From Mucilaginibacter xinganensis (GTDB lineage Bacteria; Bacteroidota; Bacteroidia; Sphingobacteriales; Sphingobacteriaceae), in assembly GCF_002257585.1 (NCBI RefSeq), contig NZ_CP022743.1:2976001-3040000 (forward strand): a DNA stretch of 64,000 nucleotides, given 5' to 3'. Position numbers and translations under genes: made by a program. This document shows, piece by piece, positions 27,277 to 34,947 of the stretch; position 1 is the stretch's first letter, and each line of letters starts with the position of its first letter. The notes beneath the pieces are model-generated. The model did no database searches and was not told where the DNA came from. It was given only the letters and a program-made list of their open reading frames with translations.

Positions 27277-28395
27277 TTGGTAAAATCAAAAGAGTTCATC
27301 AGGGAAAAGTTAGCGGAAAGAGCCGGAGCCGGTACATACCGGTCATTAAAACCGGATAACACGCTGGTTGATTTCTGTTCAAATGATTATTTGGGTTTTG
27401 CAGGCTCCCACGAACTAAAAAGCAAAATTGAGATTGAATTAAGTAAACGTCTTTTTATCAAAAACGGCGCTACCGGCTCCAGGCTGTTAGCGGGCAACTC
27501 AGATTATACCGAAGAAACCGAGCGGTTTATATCAGCCTTGCACAACAGCGAAGCCGGCTTACTATTTAATTCCGGCTACGATGCTAACCTCGGTTTATTT
27601 TCATCCCTCCCCCAGCGCGGGGATACAATAATTTTAGACGAGCTGGCGCACGCGTCAATAATTGACGGGGCCCGGCTTAGTTTTGCAAACCGCTACACGT
27701 TTAAGCATAACGACCTCGATAGCCTTGAAGAGAAGCTACGGCTTGCAAAAGGCATTTGTTACGTAGCAATTGAAAGTGTTTATTCAATGGATGGCGACAC
27801 TGCACCCATTGCGGCGATAGCGAAACTCGCAGAAAGGTTTGGCGCTGCATTAATAGTTGATGAAGCACATGCTGTCGGATTGCATGGTTTGGGGCTGGTT
27901 GATGAGCAGTTACAAAAACAGGTTTTCGCACGGGTTATTACTTTTGGAAAAGCCTTGGGCTGTCATGGCGCTATTGTATTAGGAAGCAATGAGTTACGCC
28001 AATATCTTATCAACTATGCCCGATCGTTCATTTATACCACAGCTGCATCTCCGCACCAGGTGGCAGCTGTAAAAGCGGCGTATGAATTGCTGCTGAATTC
28101 AAAAAGCGAAATAGAGATGCTTGAAAACAACATCCGGCTATTTAAACAAAACGTAAATACCAATATATCGCTTATTCAAAGCGATAACGCCATACAATGC
28201 GTTATATTGAAAAGCAATATAAAGGCAAAGGCTATTGCGGCGGAGTTGCAAAACAACGGGCTGGACGTGCGCGCCATTTTAAGCCCGACTGTAGCACCGG
28301 GAAGTGAAAGAATCAGGATTTGCCTGCACTCGTTTAACAAAACGAACGATATAATTTTATTAACAAACATCATAAACAAATTTGCTGATGCCTGA
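27277..28395 (+). CDS. bioF: 8-amino-7-oxononanoate synthase-like PLP enzyme
   Basis: Condenses pimeloyl thioester with alanine to form 8-amino-7-oxononanoate in biotin synthesis. The 372-residue product shows alpha-oxoamine synthase features: DFCSNDYLGFAGS near residue 30, GATGSRLLAGN, VDEAHAVGLHG with the PLP-binding Asp, and the PLP lysine in TFGKALGCHGA near 230. The start is TTG at 27277; no ATG or GTG in frame precedes the conserved part. A TATTTTCG box at 27254-27261 may be the -7 element. The stop overlaps the bioD start by 8 nt, which confirms the biotin assignment over other members of this family. Confidence 0.9.
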   Translation: MVKSKEFIREKLAERAGAGTYRSLKPDNTLVDFCSNDYLGFAGSHELKSKIEIELSKRLFIKNGATGSRLLAGNSDYTEETERFISALHNSEAGLLFNSGYDANLGLFSSLPQRGDTIILDELAHASIIDGARLSFANRYTFKHNDLDSLEEKLRLAKGICYVAIESVYSMDGDTAPIAAIAKLAERFGAALIVDEAHAVGLHGLGLVDEQLQKQVFARVITFGKALGCHGAIVLGSNELRQYLINYARSFIYTTAASPHQVAAVKAAYELLLNSKSEIEMLENNIRLFKQNVNTNISLIQSDNAIQCVILKSNIKAKAIAAELQNNGLDVRAILSPTVAPGSERIRICLHSFNKTNDIILLTNIINKFADA

Positions 28396-29002
28396 CAGAA
28401 CCATATTTATAACAGGAATAGGAACCGGAATAGGAAAAACGATAGTTTCGGCAGCACTGGTTGAAAAACTAAAAGCCGATTACTGGAAACCCGTTCAGTC
28501 CGGAGATTTAGATAACAGCGATACACTAAAAGTGAAAAGCTTAATAACCAATTCTGTTTCTGTTTTTCATCCGGAAACCTACCGGCTAACACAGCCTTTC
28601 TCGCCGCATAAATCGGCTGCTATTGATGGAATAACCATCAATAGAAATAATTTCGTTATTCCTGAAACCCGCAATACTTTAGTTATTGAAGGTGCAGGTG
28701 GTTTAATGGTACCGCTCAGCGATAACTTTTTAATGATAGACCTGATTAGGCAATTAAACGCCGAAGTAATGTTGGTTTCACAAAATTACCTTGGAAGTAT
28801 AAATCATACGCTTCTGTCGATAGATGCTTTAAGAAGCAGAAACATACCGGTAAAAGGTATCATTTTTAACGGATTAAAAGATATCTATTCAAAAGAATTT
28901 ATTTTGGATTACAGCGGAGTTGAGTTGCTTGGCCATGTTCCGGAATATAACCCAATCAACAAAAAGGCAATAATTGATGCCGGAAATTATATTTCTTTTT
29001 AG
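28388..29002 (+). CDS. bioD: Dethiobiotin synthetase
   Basis: ATP-dependent ring closure of 7,8-diaminononanoate with CO2 to dethiobiotin. From ATG 28388 (MPDRTIFITGIGTGIGKTIV) the product has 204 residues; the TTG two codons upstream is a less likely start. The P-loop is GIGTGIGKT at residue 10, the substrate Lys is in YWKPVQSGD, and the second motif is VIEGAGGLMVPL near 100. It overlaps bioF by 8 nt. bioA and bioB are not in the window. Confidence 0.92.
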   Translation: MPDRTIFITGIGTGIGKTIVSAALVEKLKADYWKPVQSGDLDNSDTLKVKSLITNSVSVFHPETYRLTQPFSPHKSAAIDGITINRNNFVIPETRNTLVIEGAGGLMVPLSDNFLMIDLIRQLNAEVMLVSQNYLGSINHTLLSIDALRSRNIPVKGIIFNGLKDIYSKEFILDYSGVELLGHVPEYNPINKKAIIDAGNYISF

Positions 29003-29101
29003 GTTGTAATATTTATAAGTGTTAAAATTGCCGGAGCGATTACCCCCCGCTACTTACCAATATTTTAACCTTTAAAAGTTTACAATAGCTAACTTACAAA
29101 T

Positions 29102-29989
29102 ATGGAAAACATTACGGTAATAGGCTCCGGAACAATGGGCAATGGGATTGCGCATACTTTCGCGCAACATGGATTTAAAGTTACGCTGGTTGATATTAAT
29201 CAGGATGCACTTAAACGGGCAATAACAACCATTGCCGGCAACCTTGACCGCCAGGTAAAAAAAGGGGCTATTGACGAGCAATTAAAAGCCTTGACCCTAA
29301 ATAACATTACAACTTTTACTGATCTGCAAACAGCGGTTGCAAATGCCGACCTGGTAATAGAGGCAGCCACTGAAAACCAGGAGATAAAACTAAACCTGTT
29401 CAAACAGCTCAGCGATTATTGCAAAGCAGGGGCTATCCTTGCGTCAAATACTTCATCCATCTCTATAACCCAAATTGCGTCAGTTACAAAAGTGCCGGGC
29501 AATGTCATTGGAATGCATTTTATGAACCCGGTGCCGGTAATGAAGCTTGTTGAGGTAATTCGCGGGTACGCTACTACCGATGCGGTTACCAATATAATTA
29601 TGGATCTCTCAAAGCAGCTGGATAAAGTTCCTGTTGAGGTTAATGATTACCCCGGGTTTGTAGCCAACCGCATCCTGATGCCGATGATTAACGAAGCTAT
29701 TTATACGCTTTATGAAGGCGTTGCCGGCGTTGAGGAAATTGATACTGTTATGAAGTTAGGAATGGCTCATCCGATGGGGCCACTTCAACTGGCCGATTTT
29801 ATTGGACTGGATGTTTGCCTCGCAATTTTAAATGTACTGCATAAAGGTTTTGGAAACCCCAAATATGCGCCCTGTCCCCTATTGGTAAACATGGTAACGG
29901 CCGGGCACAATGGTGTAAAAACGGGCAGCGGCTTTTATAAATATACGCCAGGAAGTAAAGACCTGGTAGTTGCTGATAAGTTTAGTTAA
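29102..29989 (+). CDS. 3-hydroxybutyryl-CoA dehydrogenase family protein
   Basis: NAD(P)-dependent oxidation or reduction of short 3-hydroxyacyl-CoA, 295 residues. The Rossmann motif is VIGSGTMGNGIAHTFAQHG at residue 5. The catalytic His region is GMHFMNPVPVMKLVE near 140 and the C-terminal domain signature is YPGFVANRILMPMINEA. The length fits stand-alone FadB-type dehydrogenases (Hbd/PaaH), which act in butyrate metabolism, beta-oxidation or polyhydroxybutyrate routes. No other fatty acid gene is nearby, so the pathway is open. Confidence 0.9.
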   Translation: MENITVIGSGTMGNGIAHTFAQHGFKVTLVDINQDALKRAITTIAGNLDRQVKKGAIDEQLKALTLNNITTFTDLQTAVANADLVIEAATENQEIKLNLFKQLSDYCKAGAILASNTSSISITQIASVTKVPGNVIGMHFMNPVPVMKLVEVIRGYATTDAVTNIIMDLSKQLDKVPVEVNDYPGFVANRILMPMINEAIYTLYEGVAGVEEIDTVMKLGMAHPMGPLQLADFIGLDVCLAILNVLHKGFGNPKYAPCPLLVNMVTAGHNGVKTGSGFYKYTPGSKDLVVADKFS

Positions 29990-30062
29990 AGAGATTAGCA
30001 TTTGGAGGACAGCGGTTAGGTAAAAGCACTCCTTTACTCACCGCCCCCAATTTCTAGTCTCT
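29990..30062. repeat. Intergenic imperfect inverted repeat
   Basis: AGAGATTAGCATTTGGAGG on the left and the reverse complement of the right end (AGAGACTAGAAATTGGGGG) match closely, with a central GGTAAAAG / CTTTACTCACC pair. The element is about 73 bp and follows the dehydrogenase stop. It may act as a terminator or be a dispersed palindromic repeat. Confidence 0.55.
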
Positions 30063-30129
30063 AAAAATTAAACCTTTTTTCTCCCAATTTGTCTTACCTG
30101 GTATATTTTATTCAAATAAAAACATACCA

Positions 30130-30423
30130 ATGAAGACAATATCAAAATTAGGAATGGTAGCCGCTTTGGCAGGTTCATTGTTCCTTGCATCATGTGCAGG
30201 CAGTTATTATGTAGCGGAACAACCCGTTGAACCTGTTTACGTGCGTCCTGTGTCACCATATGCCGGTGCAGTTTGGGTTGACGGCGACTGGGGTTATAGC
30301 GGTGGCAGATACGTTTACCGCAGAGGCTATTGGGCAAGGCCAAGGGCAGGTCGTGCATACGTAAGCGGCGGATGGGTACACTCAAACCGGGGCTACGCAT
30401 GGCGCAGAGGACACTGGAGGTAA
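30130..30423 (+). CDS. YXWGXW-type repeat lipoprotein
   Basis: A 97-residue predicted lipoprotein with lipobox LFLASCAG (Cys22). The mature part is rich in Tyr, Trp, Gly and Arg with repeats of the form WVDGDWGYSGGRYVYRRGYW and GGWVHSNRGYAWRRGHWR, typical of the YXWGXW repeat family often found in Bacteroidota and Proteobacteria envelopes. No function is established. It is convergent with argS across an inverted repeat. Confidence 0.8.
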   Translation: MKTISKLGMVAALAGSLFLASCAGSYYVAEQPVEPVYVRPVSPYAGAVWVDGDWGYSGGRYVYRRGYWARPRAGRAYVSGGWVHSNRGYAWRRGHWR

Positions 30424-30435
30424 TAAGAAGTAACC

Positions 30436-30488
30436 GTTGGCAGTGGGCAGTTGCTTAAATTTCCGATTGCGTACTGCTCACTGCCAAC
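30436..30488. repeat. Inverted repeat between convergent genes
   Basis: GTTGGCAGTGGGCAG (30436-30450) and CTGCTCACTGCCAAC (30474-30488) pair at 14 of 15 positions across a 23-nt loop. Convergent genes end on both sides, which suits a bidirectional terminator, but no U-rich tract follows either arm. It may be a dispersed palindromic repeat. Confidence 0.65.
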
Positions 30489-30491
30489 TAA

Positions 30492-32255
30492 CTACATCCG
30501 CTCTGGTACTTTAATTCCCAACAATTTCATGGCCTTGTTAATCACTTTTCCCGACGCCGCAGAAAGCTGCAACCTGAATTGCTTTGCCGATTCGTCTTCT
30601 GCCTGCAAAATAGACTTTTCGTGATAGAATTTATTATAGATTTTGGCCAGTTCATATACATAATTGGCGATTATAGCCGGGCTATATCCATCTGCAGCTG
30701 TTTGGATGATCCCCGGGAATTGGGTTAATGATACGATAAGATCACGCTCTTCCGGTGCTAATTCCGTTACCGTCATTCCTGTGCCGGTAATTTGTGCCCT
30801 GCTTAAAACCGACCTGATCCGCGCATGGGTATATTGAATAAACGGCCCGGTATGCCCCTGGAAATCAACCGACTCTTCCGGGTTAAATAACAGGCGTTTT
30901 TTAGGATCAACCTTTAAAAGAAAGTACTTTAGCGCACCCATCCCAATGGTATGGTATAATTCCTGTTTTTCATCTTCGCTAAAATCAGCCACCTTGCCCA
31001 TCGCTTCAGTTTGTTCTTTAGCTGTGTTCTCCATTTGTTCAATCAGGTCATCAGCGTCAACAACGGTCCCTTCACGTGATTTCATTTTTCCTGAGGGGAG
31101 GTCAACCATCCCATAAGATAAATGATAAAGGCCCGCAGCGCCCTCTTTACCAAGTTTGTTAAGAATAGTGAAGAGTACTTTGAAATGGTAATCCTGCTCA
31201 TTGCCTACCACATAGATCGACTTGTCCATGTGAAAGTCGTTATACTTTAATTGCGCGGTGCCCATGTCCTGGGTTATATATACCGACGTACCGTCAGAAC
31301 GCAAAACAAGTTTTTCGTCAAGCCCTTCGGCGGTAAGGTCAATCCAAACCGAGCCATCGTCTTTTTTAAAGAAAACGCCCTTTTCAAGTCCTTCATCTAC
31401 AATATCTTTCCCCAATAAATAGGTATCAGATTCATAATAGAATTTATCAAAAGCAACGCCCAGTTTTTTGTAGGTGTCAGCAAAACCGGTGTAAACCCAG
31501 TTATTCATGGTTTTCCAGAGGCTAATTACTTGTTCGTTACCAGCTTCCCATTGCTGCAGCATTTGCTGGGCTTCTTTTATCACCGGTGCATTCTTTTTCG
31601 CATCATCCTCGGTTTGCCCCCCGGCTTTCAGTTCCTCTATCTGCTTTTTATATTCTTTATCAAATATGACATAGTATTTTCCCACCAGGTGATCGCCTTT
31701 CATTCCGGTTGATTCCGGTGTTTCCCCTGCACCAAACTTTTGCCATGCCAGCATAGATTTACAAATATGAATCCCCCTGTCATTTACCAGGTTGGTTTTT
31801 ATCACCTTGTAACCTGCTGCATCCAAAATTTCGGCCACTGAAAATCCGAGTAAATTATTGCGTACATGGCCCAGGTGCAGCGGTTTATTAGTATTTGGCG
31901 AAGAATATTCAACCATAACGCTTTTGCCGTTGGGTTTAGCTACGGCAAAGCTATCAGGCAGAATTTCATTATATAATTGGTTTATCCAGTAATGGTCTGT
32001 TATTGATAAATTGAGGAAGCCTTTAATTACGTTAAACCCTGATACCTCTTTCAAATCACTTTGCAGGAACTCTCCTATCTCTTTCCCGGTTTGCTCAGGC
32101 GATTTCTTAGAGAACCTGGTAAAAGGAAAAGTAACTACGGTAACCTGCCCCTCAAACTCTTTGCGGGTTTCCTGAAGGTTTATATCGGCAATGGTAATAT
32201 CAGTATTGTATAGGTGTTTAACAGCTTTAAGGGTGGCCTCAATAATAAAATCCAT
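30492..32255 (-). CDS. argS: Arginyl-tRNA synthetase
   Basis: Charges tRNAArg with arginine. From ATG 32255 (MDFIIEATLKAVKHL) the product has 587 residues, normal for class I ArgRS. The HIGH motif appears as SSPNTNKPLHLGHVRNNLLG near residue 120, the N-terminal Arg-tRNA-synt N domain is present, and the C-terminal DALR anticodon domain includes FIQYTHARIRSVLSRA. A start five codons upstream (32270) would lie inside the TATTTTTG -7 box at 32267-32260, only 4 nt before the chosen ATG, so the mRNA is probably leaderless. Confidence 0.96.
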   Translation of the reverse strand: MDFIIEATLKAVKHLYNTDITIADINLQETRKEFEGQVTVVTFPFTRFSKKSPEQTGKEIGEFLQSDLKEVSGFNVIKGFLNLSITDHYWINQLYNEILPDSFAVAKPNGKSVMVEYSSPNTNKPLHLGHVRNNLLGFSVAEILDAAGYKVIKTNLVNDRGIHICKSMLAWQKFGAGETPESTGMKGDHLVGKYYVIFDKEYKKQIEELKAGGQTEDDAKKNAPVIKEAQQMLQQWEAGNEQVISLWKTMNNWVYTGFADTYKKLGVAFDKFYYESDTYLLGKDIVDEGLEKGVFFKKDDGSVWIDLTAEGLDEKLVLRSDGTSVYITQDMGTAQLKYNDFHMDKSIYVVGNEQDYHFKVLFTILNKLGKEGAAGLYHLSYGMVDLPSGKMKSREGTVVDADDLIEQMENTAKEQTEAMGKVADFSEDEKQELYHTIGMGALKYFLLKVDPKKRLLFNPEESVDFQGHTGPFIQYTHARIRSVLSRAQITGTGMTVTELAPEERDLIVSLTQFPGIIQTAADGYSPAIIANYVYELAKIYNKFYHEKSILQAEDESAKQFRLQLSAASGKVINKAMKLLGIKVPERM

Positions 32256-32259
32256 GGTG

Positions 32260-32267
32260 CAAAAATA
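32260..32267 (-). promoter_or_regulatory. -7 box of argS, 4 nt before the start codon
   Basis: TATTTTTG on the - strand is followed by CACC and the argS ATG. The layout is the same as at hscB. The palindromic repeat begins 7 nt further upstream. Confidence 0.6.
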
Positions 32268-32274
32268 CAAATTT

Positions 32275-32390
32275 TAGTCCGAAAGTTGGGAAAGTCAGTG
32301 AAGCCCGTGAGACAATGATTGGAGAATATTTGTCTTCCGGGCTTTAATTATCTTCGGGAGTCCCCGACTTTCGGACTTTCCCGACTAAAC
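32275..32390. repeat. Palindromic GTCCGAAAGTC repeat element, copy 2
   Basis: The left arm begins TAGTCCGAAAGTTGGGAAAG. The reverse complement of the right arm begins TAGTCGGGAAAGTCCGAAAG. An inner pair (AAGCCCG with CGGGCTT) extends the fold. The arms use the same ~8-bp units as the element at 1598-1720 and the element again fills the space between divergent -7 boxes, here of argS and the arginine deiminase gene. Confidence 0.72.
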
Positions 32391-32394
32391 TCAC

Positions 32395-32402
32395 TACCTT
32401 TG
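32395..32402 (+). promoter_or_regulatory. -7 box of the arginine deiminase gene
   Basis: TACCTTTG, identical to the hscB box, lies 19 nt before the ATG at 32422 and just outside the right arm of the palindromic repeat. Confidence 0.6.
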
Positions 32403-32421
32403 CCAATTCTATTAACCATTT

Positions 32422-33867
32422 ATGACACTTAGCAACAGCGAATTTAAATTAGATGTAACATCCGAAATTGGAAACCTGCGCGCATTACTTATCCATAGCC
32501 CTGATAATGGCCTTGGTAAAGTAGTACCCTCAAAAGCACAAGACTGGCTTTTTGAAGATATTGTACACCTGGACACCATGCGTAAAAATGAATACGACTA
32601 TTACGTAAAGCTCCTGATGTATTTTTTAGATCCGGACAAAATTAAAGGACAGTTGGCAAAGATTGATGCCGAAGAAAATAACCGGTCGTTTTATAAGCCC
32701 GACGATAAAAAGTTTCATGCATCGAACAAGGTTATCGAGATCCAGACCTTGCTCGAAGATATTTTGCAGGATACGGATATCCGCAAAAACCTGGTTGCTG
32801 CAGTTTGTGCTATTGAGGGTTGCAATTACCGCCTGCAAACAGAGCTGACAGATACAGCAGCGGCAGAACTTGCCAAAATCATCATCTCCGGTTCGTTAAA
32901 TAAAGACGAGATGATCTTTGCCCCTATCCCTAACCTTATCTTTTCAAGGGATATCGGCATCGCCATAAATAACTTTATGCTTTTAAATAAACCGGCAAAA
33001 AAAGCAAGGGCGCGCGAAACATTGATAATGCGGTATATTTTTTTCAATCACACACTATTCGCTTCCTATCGCAATAATATATTGGAGATCCCCGAAACTG
33101 TGCAGCATTTTTTACGCCCTGGCGAAGATAACGACCAAAAAACAACTTTAGAGGGCGGGGACGTGATGATGGTAAGCCCGCAGCATTTAATAATTGGCTG
33201 CAGTGAGCGCACATCCGTAAGCGGGGCCAACGAAGCAATTAAACTACTGTTTAAAAACGATGTGGTGAAAAAAGTAACTATTGTTAAAATCCCGCACAAG
33301 CGCGACTATATGCATATTGATACCATTTTTACCCAGGTAAAACGTAACATGTGGGTATTGCTGCGGTCGCTGGCAATTACTGAAAGCCCCGAAGAGCAGG
33401 ATGAGCCGATTGCATGGTTCACCGATAAAAAGGGAAAAGACAAGGTAGAAATAGTGCAGTTTAGAAAAGGTAAGAAAACAAAAACTTTTAATACCATAGA
33501 AGATCTGTTGGCAGATGTTAGCGAACGGGATTTGGAAAGCAAGGAAAAAACACAGTTTGTTTATTCTGGCGGTGACATTTTCCCCTACAATTCACGCGAA
33601 CAATGGACTGACTCATGCAACCTGCTCGCAATAAAAGAAGGCGTGGTGTTAGGCTATGACCGTAATGATAAAACTGTTGAAGCGTTTAAAGAAAAAGGGT
33701 TCAAAATTATAAAAGTTGCCGACCTGTTGACGAAATTTGAAAGTGGCGAACTCGACCCTGACAGCATGACTGATACATTGATCCTGATGCCATCGGCAGA
33801 ACTTTCAAGGGCACGGGGCGGTTTTCATTGTATGAGTATGCCTTTAATGAGGGATAAAATTTTATAG
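32422..33867 (+). CDS. Arginine deiminase-family protein
   Basis: Predicted to hydrolyse arginine to citrulline and ammonia. At 481 residues it is longer than classical ArcA (about 410), because of an insertion around residues 325-375 rich in Lys. The catalytic set is visible: TLEGGDVMMV near 240, YMHIDTIF near 295 with the catalytic His, and RGGFHCMSMPL with the nucleophile Cys at about 470. The active-site residues are therefore intact. It is followed 69 nt later by a CtlX-type hydrolase, so arginine could be converted to citrulline and then onward. No carbamate kinase or arginine/ornithine antiporter is adjacent. Confidence 0.85.
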   Translation: MTLSNSEFKLDVTSEIGNLRALLIHSPDNGLGKVVPSKAQDWLFEDIVHLDTMRKNEYDYYVKLLMYFLDPDKIKGQLAKIDAEENNRSFYKPDDKKFHASNKVIEIQTLLEDILQDTDIRKNLVAAVCAIEGCNYRLQTELTDTAAAELAKIIISGSLNKDEMIFAPIPNLIFSRDIGIAINNFMLLNKPAKKARARETLIMRYIFFNHTLFASYRNNILEIPETVQHFLRPGEDNDQKTTLEGGDVMMVSPQHLIIGCSERTSVSGANEAIKLLFKNDVVKKVTIVKIPHKRDYMHIDTIFTQVKRNMWVLLRSLAITESPEEQDEPIAWFTDKKGKDKVEIVQFRKGKKTKTFNTIEDLLADVSERDLESKEKTQFVYSGGDIFPYNSREQWTDSCNLLAIKEGVVLGYDRNDKTVEAFKEKGFKIIKVADLLTKFESGELDPDSMTDTLILMPSAELSRARGGFHCMSMPLMRDKIL

Positions 33868-33936
33868 TTAGCGGCTGATGGTTCATGGCAGCTGCAGCTA
33901 CCGGAATTATCAGCCATTAAGTAAGAGCGTCCGGCT

Positions 33937-34887
33937 ATGAACAATGAATTTTTAAAGATGAACACTAACAACCAATCCACATCTCACCTATTAATGATCA
34001 GGCCGGTTAACTTCGGCTTTAACGAAGAAACAGCTGGCAGTAATGCGTTCCAAAACAGGCACGCTCCTAAAGAGGGCGTAAACGGGAAAGCACAACAGGA
34101 GTTTGACCGGATGGTGAATACCCTTTGCAGCAACGGCGTTGATGTAACGGTAATTGATGATACACTTCAGCCATATACGCCCGATTCAATATTTCCAAAT
34201 AACTGGGTATCTTTCCATGCGGACGGAAGCGTTTTTTTATATCCTATGCAGGCTGAAAACCGCAGACTGGAACGCAGGGAAGATATTATAGCTAAACTGG
34301 AAGACAACTTTTCGGTAAAGCGTGTTACAGATTTAAGCCGGTTTGAACTGGAACATAAATTTCTTGAAGGTACCGGAAGCATGGTGCTCGACAGGGTGAA
34401 CAAAATCGCTTATGCTTGCCTTTCTCCCCGCACAGACCCTGAAGTATTAGCGCTGTTTTGCGAGCAGGCCGGTTATAAACCTATTAGTTTTGATGCCGTT
34501 GATGAAAAAGGTAAAGCGATTTACCATACCAATGTGCTGATGTGCATAGGCAGCGGGTTTGCTGTAATTTGTATGGACAGCATTCCAAACCCGCATGAAA
34601 GAGTTGTTGTTAAAGAATCATTGCTGGCAATGCATAAAGAAATAATTGATATTTCTTTTGAACAGATGAACCAGTTTGCAGGCAACATGTTGGAAGTAAG
34701 GAATGCCGCCGAAGAAACTTTAATTGTGATGAGTAAAAATGCATATAATGCACTATTGGCCGGTCAAAAATCAGCTTTGGAAAAATATGGTAAGCTTGTT
34801 TACTCAGATCTTAACACCATTGAAATAAATGGCGGCGGGAGCGCAAGATGCATGATGGCAGAGGTACACCTGCCGCCCGGCTCCTGA
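33937..34887 (+). CDS. ctlX: Citrulline utilisation hydrolase CtlX-like amidinotransferase-fold enzyme
   Basis: Predicted guanidine/ureido-group hydrolase of the amidinotransferase superfamily, 316 residues. Catalytic elements are LEGTGSMVLDR (acidic residue) near 145, AIYHTNVLMCIG (His) near 195, and NGGGSARCMMAEVHLP (Cys) near 306. The family CtlX is named for citrulline use in Francisella and would give ornithine. Its position straight after an arginine deiminase supports a two-step arginine to citrulline to ornithine route. The first ATG at 33937 may be replaced by the one at 33958 (MNTNNQSTSHLL); both precede the conserved region. Confidence 0.82.
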   Translation: MNNEFLKMNTNNQSTSHLLMIRPVNFGFNEETAGSNAFQNRHAPKEGVNGKAQQEFDRMVNTLCSNGVDVTVIDDTLQPYTPDSIFPNNWVSFHADGSVFLYPMQAENRRLERREDIIAKLEDNFSVKRVTDLSRFELEHKFLEGTGSMVLDRVNKIAYACLSPRTDPEVLALFCEQAGYKPISFDAVDEKGKAIYHTNVLMCIGSGFAVICMDSIPNPHERVVVKESLLAMHKEIIDISFEQMNQFAGNMLEVRNAAEETLIVMSKNAYNALLAGQKSALEKYGKLVYSDLNTIEINGGGSARCMMAEVHLPPGS

Positions 34888-34947
34888 TGGATAAAAATCA
34901 TTGCGGATTAACAATAATATGCATTTCGGTCAATTAGTGCTAATAAT

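Noticed and set aside
33873..33915. Inverted repeat GGCTGAT...ATCAGCC between the deiminase and CtlX genes
   Set aside because: The arms are only 7 bp with a long loop and no T-tract. It may be a degraded palindromic repeat, but the evidence is too thin for a feature.
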